Assembly (NCBI GenBank): GCA_016191015.1 | Contig: JACPPM010000073.1 | Coordinates: forward strand, 1-32,055 | DNA length: 32,055 bases | Reading direction: 5' to 3' | DNA from: Acidobacteriota bacterium | GTDB taxonomy: Bacteria; Acidobacteriota; CAIWXX01 | In this document: positions 1 to 7,909 of the stretch, piece after piece | Layout of the letters: the number at the start of each line of letters is the position of its first letter | How positions within the stretch are numbered: position 1 is the stretch's first letter | The notes under the pieces: model-generated | Seen by the model: the letters and a program-made list of their open reading frames with translations, nothing else | Told to the model about the DNA's origin: nothing | The model's database searches: none | Position numbers and translations under genes: made by a program

Positions 1-208
1 GCGATGTGCCTCTCAGCCATTTCATCGGTCAGATAACCAGCGCTTGCTCGAAGACAGCCCCAAGTCCCATGGTGCCATCCCCCAGCAACGTGAATGTGGT
101 CGCTGGCCGTGTGCGTCCAGTTCGTATCGTTTCGCCCGACCACATTACACGACCCTATTCTTCGCCTGCAAGGCGAGGGGTTTCCACCATCCCGGATGGT
201 GACACTAA
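1..208. other. Window-edge stretch without a supported gene
   Basis: No reading frame here matches anything I recognise. The frame of the membrane protein that follows is closed by a TAA at 206-208. On the minus strand one frame reads for about 42 codons and ends at a TGA near position 36, but it is preceded by an in-frame TAG. It could be the end of a decayed gene. No promoter or hairpin stands out. Confidence 0.3.
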
Positions 209-319
209 ACTCGGCAAGGGGGCTGTCTCAAGCACGTTGTCACAGAGGGCATCGCCGCATTCGATTTTTTTCTCGCCGGCGCCGGGCTGCGACGCAGTGC
301 CTGGCACTCATCCCTTGCA

Positions 320-1237
320 ATGATCCCCGCGGCGGCATATGCACTGGCCTACTCACTCCTCTTCTCAGAGCGAACGGCCTACTACGATCTTGGGCTGTGG
401 GCGGCTGCGAAAATTCCTCACCTCTGGGCCTCTTTCTGCCAGCTCACTACTCCAAGTGCGTACAAGTGCTCCTTCGGTGCTCCCGAACTAGTCGCCTCAG
501 CGCTTCTCCTCGGTTGCTGTGTGATCGCGGTCGCTCGTCACAGCACCTGCATCGGGCTGGGACTGTCCTTTTTCTTCCTGTCCACGATCCCGGTACTCTT
601 CATTCCTTTTGTGTCGACGCGCTACACGACCGTCCCACTTGTCGGATTCGTCATCGTGATGACGGGGGTGACACGCGAGGCCGTGGCGGCGGCCCGGAGG
701 AAGCGGCTTGCCGCCATAGTCGCCGGTGCCTGCGTCGCCGCATACTTCTCGCTGGGAGTCCGTGTGTTGGGCGGCGACATAAAGGACATGGACCGAACGG
801 GGTTTCAATACGGCGTACTACTAGCCGAAGCGGAGACGTTCGCCGATCAGATCCCAATTGACCGACCGATAGTCTGGGTGCGCCTCGAGCGGCGGAACCC
901 TCTGTTCCATCTCAGGGCGCAGGGGTCCTTTGGTGTCCCAAAGATTTACTTCCAGCGGGATCTCACGCCCTACGGACTCGCGGATTGGGCTCCGCTCTTC
1001 TCCTTCGTCCGCTTCTCCAAGCGCGGTGTGATCCTCACGGACCTTGCCCCGCGTTCAGATCTGGCCGGTCGCCCCTACGCGGTCGTCGCGCACACAGCCG
1101 GACGATTCCTCCGCCTGGATCCCCGCGCGAGCGCCCCTGTCGAAGAGGCGGACATCTGGAGGCGACAGGGGCATCCCGCAGGCATCATCGGCCTCTGGCA
1201 TGCGCATGGCGAGTCGACGGATGCCCCGACGAATTAG
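320..1237 (+). CDS. 5'-truncated polytopic membrane protein (possible glycosyltransferase-type C-terminus)
   Basis: The product has 305 residues from the first ATG, but the frame is open from 209 and the segment 209-319 also reads like membrane-protein sequence. It contains no ATG, GTG or TTG, so the true N-terminus seems to be missing or shifted out of frame. Several hydrophobic segments occupy roughly residues 1-15, 50-92 and 103-150. They are followed by a soluble C-terminal part of about 150 residues. The segment RYTTVPLVGF resembles the end of the membrane core in large O-mannosyltransferase-like bacterial proteins, where a C-terminal extracytoplasmic domain follows. That assignment rests on family feel only. 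The gene converges on the beta-propeller gene with 17 bp between the two stops. Confidence 0.5.
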   Translation: MIPAAAYALAYSLLFSERTAYYDLGLWAAAKIPHLWASFCQLTTPSAYKCSFGAPELVASALLLGCCVIAVARHSTCIGLGLSFFFLSTIPVLFIPFVSTRYTTVPLVGFVIVMTGVTREAVAAARRKRLAAIVAGACVAAYFSLGVRVLGGDIKDMDRTGFQYGVLLAEAETFADQIPIDRPIVWVRLERRNPLFHLRAQGSFGVPKIYFQRDLTPYGLADWAPLFSFVRFSKRGVILTDLAPRSDLAGRPYAVVAHTAGRFLRLDPRASAPVEEADIWRRQGHPAGIIGLWHAHGESTDAPTN

Positions 1238-1254
1238 CCAGCGAGCAACATCAC

Positions 1255-3054
1255 TCAGGGCCCTGCGACGGAGATTACCGTCAGCCCCCCGTCACGACCG
1301 TCCCCGGCGTACAGATACGGCTTGGCCCACCTCACGAGCGAAACGTCGAAGCCCGGCAGATAGGAGCCGAGCAGCACCGGCTTCGAACGATTAGAGACAT
1401 CGTAGGCATCGATGCCCGAGAACCGGCTCGCCAGGAACGCCCGTCCCCCGGAGACGCTCAGCGATCGCACGTACTGGGGCGGGGTGAGGTCGAGCGCCGA
1501 AAGGAGGAGAGGGGCGGCCGGAGAGCCGAGGTCGAAAACCGACAGAGATCCGAGGCCCGCGGCGAAGAGATAGCGCGTCTGCCAGGCGAGTCCGTACGTA
1601 CCTGTCAGCGGCACCTGCTTCGAGATCACCGGTGCGCCCGGTTTCGGGAGACTGATGACGAACAGGTCACTCCCGTTGCCGGCATAGGCGACATTTCCGC
1701 GCACGGCGATGCAGTCCACCCACCCGCCGAGCGCCAGCGAAGCAACGCGCCGCGGTTTCGCGGAATCGGAAACGTCGACGACGTCAATCCCGGCACTACC
1801 GCGCGCAACCACGGCGTTCGTCCCCAGAAGAGCCACCGCATATGCGGCGGCCGAGTACGTCCCGACCTGACGGACCGCTCCCGAGACGCTGAGGATCCGC
1901 ATCCCTCCGGTGCCACATGCCACGTAGGCCTTGCCGCCCGAGACGCGGGCATCCAGTGGGGAGCTGGAGAGGTCGAGCGATGAGCTGATGGTGATCGCGG
2001 ACGGGGATGAAATATCGAGCACGGAGAAGCCGTTGTGGAAGTCGGCGATGTACGCCTTGCCGGACGCTACATCCAGGGAACGGGCGACTCCGAGAGTACG
2101 GCGCCGGTCCTTGACGCGCGGCTCGCGCGCATCCGACACGTCCACCGTCACCAAGCCGGAGAAGTCAGAGGCCAGGTAGTACGTTGACTGCGACAGACTC
2201 CCATCTACAGCCGTCGTCGAAAGTGTCGAAAGGACCGATGGCGAGCGTGGATTGGAAACATCGAGGATGCTGAGTCCTCCGCCACCGTTGCAAACGTACA
2301 GCCTTTTCCCCGCCAGATCGAGATCCGCCGCGCGCCCTGGGAGGTTTTGCACGGCAACCTCGCGCGGAGCGAATCGGTCGGAGATGTCGTAGACGGCGAG
2401 CCCGCCGTCGAGCAGGGAGTCGTAGAGGTATGTGCCCGAGACAGTGAGACGGCCGTTGTAACGGACGTTTTCAAGCGACCCCGCGAATCTCGGGCTCTCG
2501 ATCGTCGCAATATCGTAGACACGGAGGCCGTTGACACCGTCGGAGACATAGAGAGCTCCGGCCGCGGCGACCACATCCTCCACGTAGTAGCTCTCAAAGA
2601 CGGTCGTGACGAGCCTGGGGTGATTTCGATCGGAATAGTCCACCAGGTACACGGCCCGGTTGCCCGCGACGACGAAGGCGTATGGATCCATGAGCTGCAG
2701 TCCCTGTGAGAAGCCGGCGAGCTGGAGTGTCGACGCCACACGAGGGGCGGTTGGGATGGCGACATCGACGATCACTAAGCCTGCGTCCGCGCAGGCGGCA
2801 TACACGTAACCGGCGGCGGCGCGCACTTTCCTTATCGCGCCAGGCAAAGTCAGCCTCGCCGCGTCTTTCTTCGACCGCAGATCGCGCACGATCAGGTCCG
2901 CCGCCTGGCTGTAGTAGAGGTAGCTACCCTGGACCTCTGCGGCCGACGTTCTCCCGCCAAAATGACCGGCGTTTGTGAAAACGAGGCCTGCGTCCGTTGC
3001 GTGCCCAGCCGGGCCAAGCGCGAGTCCGAGGAACAGGGCCGTCCATAGCCTCAT
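1255..3054 (-). CDS. Secreted LVIVD-repeat beta-propeller protein
   Basis: The protein has 599 residues if translation starts at the ATG at 3054. That start begins with a clean Sec signal peptide (MRLWTALFLGLALGPAGHA); an alternative ATG at 3105 would add 17 residues in front of it. The mature part is built from roughly ten to eleven units of about 42 residues, each with the pattern G-L-x-V-x-D-[VI]-S-x-x-x-x-P. Examples are GLVIVDVAIPTAPRV, GLSILDVSNPRSPSV and GIDAYDVSNRSKPVL. This is the LVIVD repeat (Pfam PF08309), known to form a beta-propeller in exported or cell-surface proteins. No enzymatic motif is visible, so a binding or scaffold role is the best inference. It is the last gene of the leftward block, 131 bp after the solute-binding protein gene. 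The unit count is by eye. Confidence 0.88.
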   Translation of the reverse strand: MRLWTALFLGLALGPAGHATDAGLVFTNAGHFGGRTSAAEVQGSYLYYSQAADLIVRDLRSKKDAARLTLPGAIRKVRAAAGYVYAACADAGLVIVDVAIPTAPRVASTLQLAGFSQGLQLMDPYAFVVAGNRAVYLVDYSDRNHPRLVTTVFESYYVEDVVAAAGALYVSDGVNGLRVYDIATIESPRFAGSLENVRYNGRLTVSGTYLYDSLLDGGLAVYDISDRFAPREVAVQNLPGRAADLDLAGKRLYVCNGGGGLSILDVSNPRSPSVLSTLSTTAVDGSLSQSTYYLASDFSGLVTVDVSDAREPRVKDRRRTLGVARSLDVASGKAYIADFHNGFSVLDISSPSAITISSSLDLSSSPLDARVSGGKAYVACGTGGMRILSVSGAVRQVGTYSAAAYAVALLGTNAVVARGSAGIDVVDVSDSAKPRRVASLALGGWVDCIAVRGNVAYAGNGSDLFVISLPKPGAPVISKQVPLTGTYGLAWQTRYLFAAGLGSLSVFDLGSPAAPLLLSALDLTPPQYVRSLSVSGGRAFLASRFSGIDAYDVSNRSKPVLLGSYLPGFDVSLVRWAKPYLYAGDGRDGGLTVISVAGP

Positions 3055-3185
3055 GCACCAATTCTGGCCTCTCCTGCCGCACGGTTCAAGGGAAAGATTG
3101 TGCATCAGATCCTTCGTCGCCTCCCCCCACCCGTCCCGACTCCACGGATTGACGGGATCGCTGTCCAGGCCGCTTACCTGTCAGC

Positions 3186-4661
3186 TCACTGGGCGAAGGT
3201 CCAAAGGTTTTGTTCGCGCGTAAACCTGTAGGTATCACCGATTATGGCCGGCGCTACGATGGTGAGCCGGCGCGAAACCCCCATGGGGATGCTGTAGGTC
3301 AGCAGGGGGAGTGACGGGAGATCGTCGCAGATCGTCCGCTGAATCAGGCCGTAGCTCCGGCGCTTCTCTTCTCCCGGGAGCAAATCGGCGGCTTTTGCAA
3401 AGAGATCGTCCACATCCCGGTTCCTGTAGGCGCTCACGTTGTATTCGCTGTTCGAACGGTACAGGTTGCCGACATCGTCCGGGTCAGCCGAGAACGAGAA
3501 GCCGTAGATGGCGCAGTCGAAATCGCCGGAGAAGAGCCTCTTCTCGAAGAGCCCGCGTTCCAAAGGGACCACGACAGCATCGATCCCGAGATGGTCGATC
3601 AGCCCTTGCTGGATCACCTGCGCGATCTGCCCCCGCTTGCTGCTCTCGGAGTTGTAGAGGATCGCGAGACGGGCGGGCATGCTCTGGAGGTCGCGCCCGC
3701 CCAACCCTGAAGGGGGATCGAAATCCGGGACGGTGGCGCTGTCATCCTTCCACTCACCGTCCAGAAACGCACTGTCGACCACGCGGCCGCGTCCCCAATA
3801 GAGGTACCGGACGATCTCCTCCCGATTGACGCACCGCGCAATCGTTCGCCGGACGGAGAGGCTCGTCAGCCGATTCATGTTGAAAAACAGGAGCTCCACC
3901 GCTCTCGTCGGCACGGAAAGGACTCGCACCCGAGAGACCATGTCCGGATCTCCCTCCGCCTCCCGCAGGAGATCCATCGGGATCTCGGACAAGTCCGTCG
4001 AACCTGCGGCAAGCTCGAGGTACTGCGTCGTCGGATCGGGGACGGTCCGGCAGCAGACGGCTGGAATCGCCGGAGGCTGGCGATGGTAGGACGGATTCGC
4101 GAGGAGAGTGATGCTGCCGGCGTCCCGATTGCCGGCTCGGTAGAAGCCGGTTCCGATCGGGTTGTGATCCAGATCTTTGACATGGGCCGGGAGGACGCGC
4201 GATGTGAGCGCGTGCAGGATCGCGAACGACGGCCGGTCGAGGTGGAAGGTCACATCGGGCCAGGCCGCCACGTCCACTCGACCGATCGTTTTGAACGGAG
4301 CCGAAAACGGATACTCATCCGAGCTGTACCTGCTGATCGTCTCGACGATGTCGGCCGGCGTGAGCGGCCGGCCGTCGTGCCACATGACATCCGATGAGAA
4401 GCGCAGCGACACCCTCTCGGGCGTCGCCTCATGGAGGATCGCAAGATCCGGCGCGAGCCTCCCGGCGCCGTCGTAGCGCAGGACCCCGCTGTAGACACGT
4501 CCGAGCATCTCGTGAGCGACATCCGAGAACGCGGCGACCGGATCGAGGGACTCCGGGGAGCTGCGATACGACTCGACGATCATGCCGGTCTTCGGATTTC
4601 GCACACCCCGGCATCGGGATGCCAGGAGCGCGCCCGCGCATAGGAACTCCCGGCGCTTCAA
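3186..4661 (-). CDS. Family-5 extracellular solute-binding protein (peptide/nickel ABC type), orphan
   Basis: The protein has 491 residues and matches the length and layout of SBP_bac_5 proteins, which bind oligopeptides or nickel and deliver them to ABC permeases. Visible family hallmarks are ESLDPVAAFSD near the N-terminus, the segment VMWHDGRPLTPADIVET, and a late DPDDVGNLYRS region. The N-terminus MKRREFL followed by a short hydrophobic stretch looks like a twin-arginine signal. A Cys at residue 17 is preceded by ASR, which is a poor lipobox. The start codon is TTG, 13 nt after the stop of the upstream CARDB gene, with no strong Shine-Dalgarno sequence. Translational coupling is therefore likely. 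No permease or ATPase partner lies nearby, so the substrate cannot be inferred. Confidence 0.9.
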   Translation of the reverse strand: MKRREFLCAGALLASRCRGVRNPKTGMIVESYRSSPESLDPVAAFSDVAHEMLGRVYSGVLRYDGAGRLAPDLAILHEATPERVSLRFSSDVMWHDGRPLTPADIVETISRYSSDEYPFSAPFKTIGRVDVAAWPDVTFHLDRPSFAILHALTSRVLPAHVKDLDHNPIGTGFYRAGNRDAGSITLLANPSYHRQPPAIPAVCCRTVPDPTTQYLELAAGSTDLSEIPMDLLREAEGDPDMVSRVRVLSVPTRAVELLFFNMNRLTSLSVRRTIARCVNREEIVRYLYWGRGRVVDSAFLDGEWKDDSATVPDFDPPSGLGGRDLQSMPARLAILYNSESSKRGQIAQVIQQGLIDHLGIDAVVVPLERGLFEKRLFSGDFDCAIYGFSFSADPDDVGNLYRSNSEYNVSAYRNRDVDDLFAKAADLLPGEEKRRSYGLIQRTICDDLPSLPLLTYSIPMGVSRRLTIVAPAIIGDTYRFTREQNLWTFAQ

Positions 4662-4674
4662 CTCGCGGCCGTTT

Positions 4675-5868
4675 CTATTCCGCTGTCACGGCCGCGCACG
4701 CGGTCCGGATGTCGCCTTCGTAGAAGCCTTCGATCAGCCGGTACACGGTTCCATCCTTCTTGATGATGTAGTTCATCGGCTGGTAGAAGGCGTGGTAGAG
4801 CGTGTAGGCGCTGTGGGTGGGATCCGAGTTCACCACGTCGCCGAGGACGGTGAAGGTCACCTGGTTGCCATCGACCCATGTCTTGAGGAGGTCCGACGTG
4901 GGATCGATGCTCGTATTCTGGTCCAGATCGTCATACAGGACTTCGACCAGGACCAGACCTTTCGGCTGGTACTCCTTGTAGATGTCCCTGAGCGCGGCAG
5001 TTTCGACCTGCGTGTACCGGGACCACATGCTGCCGAGCACGAGCAGGATCGGTTTCCCGCGGTAGTCATAGAGCGACCACGGTTTCGTACGATAGTCCTT
5101 CAGTGTGAAGTTGGGCGCGGTCTTGTCCTTGACCGATGTCGGAGTGGCGAACTGATTCGCCGCAATCGTGAACTCGTCGGCCACCTGAACGAAGGGCGCC
5201 TCACGAGTATTGTTGGTCTCCGAGATTTCGACAACTTTGTTGGCAGGGTCCGCGATGGCCTTGGCGACATAGGTCCCCTTGGTCTTGGGAATCGTCAAGC
5301 CGGTCGCTTCGAAAGGCATCGTCGAGCCCGCGGGCAACATGCTCGCGAATGTGTAGGTCTGCTTCTTGACGGAGTCCAGATAAAGATCAACCTTGAAGTT
5401 CTTCACCCCGGTTCCACCTGAGTTGAATACGTGGACACGAGTGAGCCCGTCGAAAGTGCCCCAGGTGATCTGGGCGATTCGAAGGTCCGGTCCTTTCGCG
5501 AGTGCGGCCTGGATCTCGAACGTGTTCTCCGTGTTGAACACGATGCTCGACGCACCCACCGCCGTCTTGACTACGACGACACGCTTGCCGGTCACCAGGG
5601 CCGGGATGTCGATCTCCACCACCACGTAGCTCGGATCCTTCTTGACGACCTTCGTGACGGTGATGTTCTTATCGACACCACTCTGTTTCCGGAACTCTAT
5701 CGTCGTGAAATTCTGGAAATACCTTCCGACGACTTTGAAATTCGGGATCTTCTGACCGGCCCGTGCGGTGACCGGGAGGACCTGCAGCACTTCGGGATAC
5801 GGATCTGCTGCCGCAAGCAAACCGGCCCCCCCGAGAATGAGTGACACGACCAAAGCGAGCTTCTTCAT
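4675..5868 (-). CDS. Secreted three-part protein: IPT-like, CARDB and thioredoxin-fold domain lacking CxxC
   Basis: The protein has 397 residues. Residues 1-21 are a Sec signal peptide. About 24-120 form a beta-rich IPT/TIG-like domain. About 126-230 are a CARDB adhesion-type domain, with KGPDLRIAQI at its start and the classic end VVEISETNNTR. About 247-397 form an AhpC/TSA-redoxin type thioredoxin fold, starting APNFTLKDYR and continuing through the strand GKPILLVLGSMWSRY. In this family the position after the strand normally carries CxxC or a peroxidatic Cys. Here it reads SMWSRYTQ, and the only cysteine of the domain is C391. The cis-proline region (QPMNYIIKKDG) is kept. The fold is therefore probably structural or binding rather than redox active. 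The GGGGGG-rich Shine-Dalgarno sequence and the 27-nt gap to argF suggest an operon. Confidence 0.85.
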   Translation of the reverse strand: MKKLALVVSLILGGAGLLAAADPYPEVLQVLPVTARAGQKIPNFKVVGRYFQNFTTIEFRKQSGVDKNITVTKVVKKDPSYVVVEIDIPALVTGKRVVVVKTAVGASSIVFNTENTFEIQAALAKGPDLRIAQITWGTFDGLTRVHVFNSGGTGVKNFKVDLYLDSVKKQTYTFASMLPAGSTMPFEATGLTIPKTKGTYVAKAIADPANKVVEISETNNTREAPFVQVADEFTIAANQFATPTSVKDKTAPNFTLKDYRTKPWSLYDYRGKPILLVLGSMWSRYTQVETAALRDIYKEYQPKGLVLVEVLYDDLDQNTSIDPTSDLLKTWVDGNQVTFTVLGDVVNSDPTHSAYTLYHAFYQPMNYIIKKDGTVYRLIEGFYEGDIRTACAAVTAE

Positions 5869-5895
5869 TACGCCCCCCTTTCTTGAATACGCCTC

Positions 5896-6816
5896 TTACC
5901 GTTTCCCCATCAATAGGATCATTATAGCCTTTTGGACGTGCAAGCGGTTCTCGGACTCGTCGAACACCACCGATTGCGGCCCGTCGAGCACCTCGTCAGT
6001 CACTTCGTCGTTGCGGTGTGCGGGGAGGCAGTGGAGGAAGACGGCATGCGGAGCGGCGGCCGCCATCAACTTCGAGTTGACCTGGTACGGCGGGAAAACC
6101 TTGGCCCGATTCGCGGCCTCGGCCTCCTGCCCCATGCTTGCCCACACATCCGTGTATACAGCATCAACGCCCCGGACCGCCTCGAACGGATCTCTCACCA
6201 CCTCGACCTTCCCGCCGGTCCGTTTGGCGTCTTCGCGGGCTGACGAAACGATCTCGGCGTTGGGCTCGTAGCCTGCAGGCGTGCCGACTCGGATTTCCAT
6301 GCCGAGCTTCGCGGCGCCGAACATGAGAGAGTGAGCGACGTTGTTGCCGTCGCCGACGTAGGCTATCTTGCGGCCCCGCAAGTCCCCGAATTTCTCGATG
6401 AGTGTGAGGTAGTCCGCGAGCGCCTGACAGGGGTGCAGAAGGTCTGTCAGGCCGTTGATGACCGGGATCCCGGCGTGTAGCGCCATGTCTGTCACAGTCT
6501 TGTGGGCGAACGTCCGGCACATGATTCCATCAACCCAGCGTTCGAGATTCTTCGCTATATCGCGGACACTCTCGCGCTTGCCGAGCCCCACGTCCTGCGC
6601 CAGGTAGATGGCATGGCCTCCGAGCTGCGTCATGCCCGCTTCAAACGTCACACGCGTCCGCAGCGATGGTTTCTCGAACAGCATGGCGAGGGTCTTTTGG
6701 TTGAGCGCCCCGCTGTAGCGTTCTGGAAAAGCCTTCACATCTCGCGCAACGGCGAAAATCTCGTGGACTTCTCCTTCAGGCAGATCATGGATGGAAATGA
6801 GGTCTGTCGACGTCAT
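5896..6816 (-). CDS. argF: Ornithine carbamoyltransferase
   Basis: The protein has 306 residues, the normal length for the family. It transfers carbamoyl phosphate to ornithine to give citrulline, or runs the reverse in arginine catabolism, in the cytoplasm. Diagnostic motifs are the carbamoyl-phosphate loop SLRTR (51-55, usually STRTR), HPCQALAD, the DGNNVAHSL loop, DVWASMGQE and the ornithine-site FLHCLPAHR. A Shine-Dalgarno GGAGGAG lies 7 nt before the ATG, and a weak promoter-like pair (TTGTAG, 18 bp, TAGAAT) lies just upstream at 6838-6867. The gene directly follows carbamate kinase (64-bp gap). This points to the catabolic, ATP-yielding direction rather than biosynthesis, but that is an inference from context. 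The gene could equally be named arcB. Confidence 0.95.
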   Translation of the reverse strand: MTSTDLISIHDLPEGEVHEIFAVARDVKAFPERYSGALNQKTLAMLFEKPSLRTRVTFEAGMTQLGGHAIYLAQDVGLGKRESVRDIAKNLERWVDGIMCRTFAHKTVTDMALHAGIPVINGLTDLLHPCQALADYLTLIEKFGDLRGRKIAYVGDGNNVAHSLMFGAAKLGMEIRVGTPAGYEPNAEIVSSAREDAKRTGGKVEVVRDPFEAVRGVDAVYTDVWASMGQEAEAANRAKVFPPYQVNSKLMAAAAPHAVFLHCLPAHRNDEVTDEVLDGPQSVVFDESENRLHVQKAIMILLMGKR

Positions 6817-6880
6817 ATTTGCTCCTCCGGAGTATGAATTCTAGCTTCCAGGCCAACGGCGCTACAACCGCGTCCCATCA

Positions 6881-7825
6881 TCACGGCACGATCCGGGTCC
6901 CGGCCCGTCTCAGGAGCGCTGAACCGAGCTTCTCGGCACACGTGATCAGCACCTCCGAACCGCCCCCTTCGATATAGTTGATCGCCGCGCGGATCTTGGG
7001 ACCCATACTGCCGGCCGGGAACTGACCTTGCTCGAGATATTTCTTCGCCTCCCGCAGGCGCAGCACAGGCAGGGGTCGCTGGTTCTTCTTCCCGAAGTTG
7101 AGGTAGACCGTCTCGACCTCCGTCAGGATGATGTAGAGATCCACCTTCAGCTCGGCCGCCAGTAGCGCGCTGGCGTAATCCTTGTCGATGACCGCCTCAA
7201 CTCCCTGAAGCAGTCCCCTGCCATTGATGAATACCGGGATCCCGCCTCCGCCGGCCGCCACGACGATCTTTCCTTCGCGGACCAGCTTCCCGATCGCATC
7301 CTTCGGCACCACGTCGATCGGGCGCGGCGAGGCCACGACCTTCCGGTACCCTCGCCCGGCATCTTCGACCATCCGCCATTTCTTCTCCTTCATCAGCGCG
7401 AGGGCACGGTACTTGCTGAAGAACGGACCGACCGGCTTGGTCGGATTCGCGAACGCCGGGTCGTCCCTGTCGACGATCACCTCAGTCAGAATCGTGATGA
7501 CCTCCTTGTCCAGACCGGCCTTGCGAAGCTGATTGGTCAGGGCCATCTCGAGCATGTAGCCCATGCTCCCCTCGGTCTGGGCCACACAAATGTCCAGACT
7601 CAGCGGCGGCACCTTCGTGATCGCTTCTTCGACCTGAATGAGGATGTTCCCAACCTGCGGGCCGTTGCCGTGCACCAGAATCAGCTCAAACCCCTTGCGG
7701 ATGATCCGCATCATCAGCCGTGCCGCTGAATCCGCGTTGCGGAGCTGCTCCATCTGCACTCCGCGCTCATTCGATCTGATCAGCGCGTTCCCGCCGAACG
7801 CGATCAGAGCAACTTTTCTAGCCAC
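6881..7825 (-). CDS. arcC: Carbamate kinase
   Basis: The protein has 314 residues, the usual size for the family. It converts carbamoyl phosphate plus ADP to ATP, ammonia and bicarbonate. Family motifs seen are the N-terminal strand and loop ALIAFGGNAL, the phosphate-binding HGNGPQVG, AQTEGSMGYMLE, VVASPRPIDVVPKDAI, AAGGGGIPV and the late PAGSMGPKIRAA. It starts with GTG; an ATG is not available nearby and the Shine-Dalgarno sequence is weak. It sits between a COG2403-type GTPase gene (84-bp gap) and argF. Together with argF it would make ATP from citrulline through carbamoyl phosphate. Confidence 0.96.
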   Translation of the reverse strand: MARKVALIAFGGNALIRSNERGVQMEQLRNADSAARLMMRIIRKGFELILVHGNGPQVGNILIQVEEAITKVPPLSLDICVAQTEGSMGYMLEMALTNQLRKAGLDKEVITILTEVIVDRDDPAFANPTKPVGPFFSKYRALALMKEKKWRMVEDAGRGYRKVVASPRPIDVVPKDAIGKLVREGKIVVAAGGGGIPVFINGRGLLQGVEAVIDKDYASALLAAELKVDLYIILTEVETVYLNFGKKNQRPLPVLRLREAKKYLEQGQFPAGSMGPKIRAAINYIEGGGSEVLITCAEKLGSALLRRAGTRIVP

Positions 7826-7909
7826 TGTTGTGTTGTGGAGCGCACAGAGTGCGGCACGGACCCCGTCGCAACTGCCGCGCCCCTTGACCCACGAGCATCG
7901 AGATCCGTC

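Noticed and set aside
1-150. Minus-strand frame of about 42 codons ending near position 36
   Set aside because: It is broken by an in-frame TAG, has no start signal, and I cannot place it in a family.
4582-5421. Open frame of 279 codons on the plus strand
   Set aside because: It is antisense to the CARDB/thioredoxin-fold gene and to the start of the solute-binding protein gene, both well supported.
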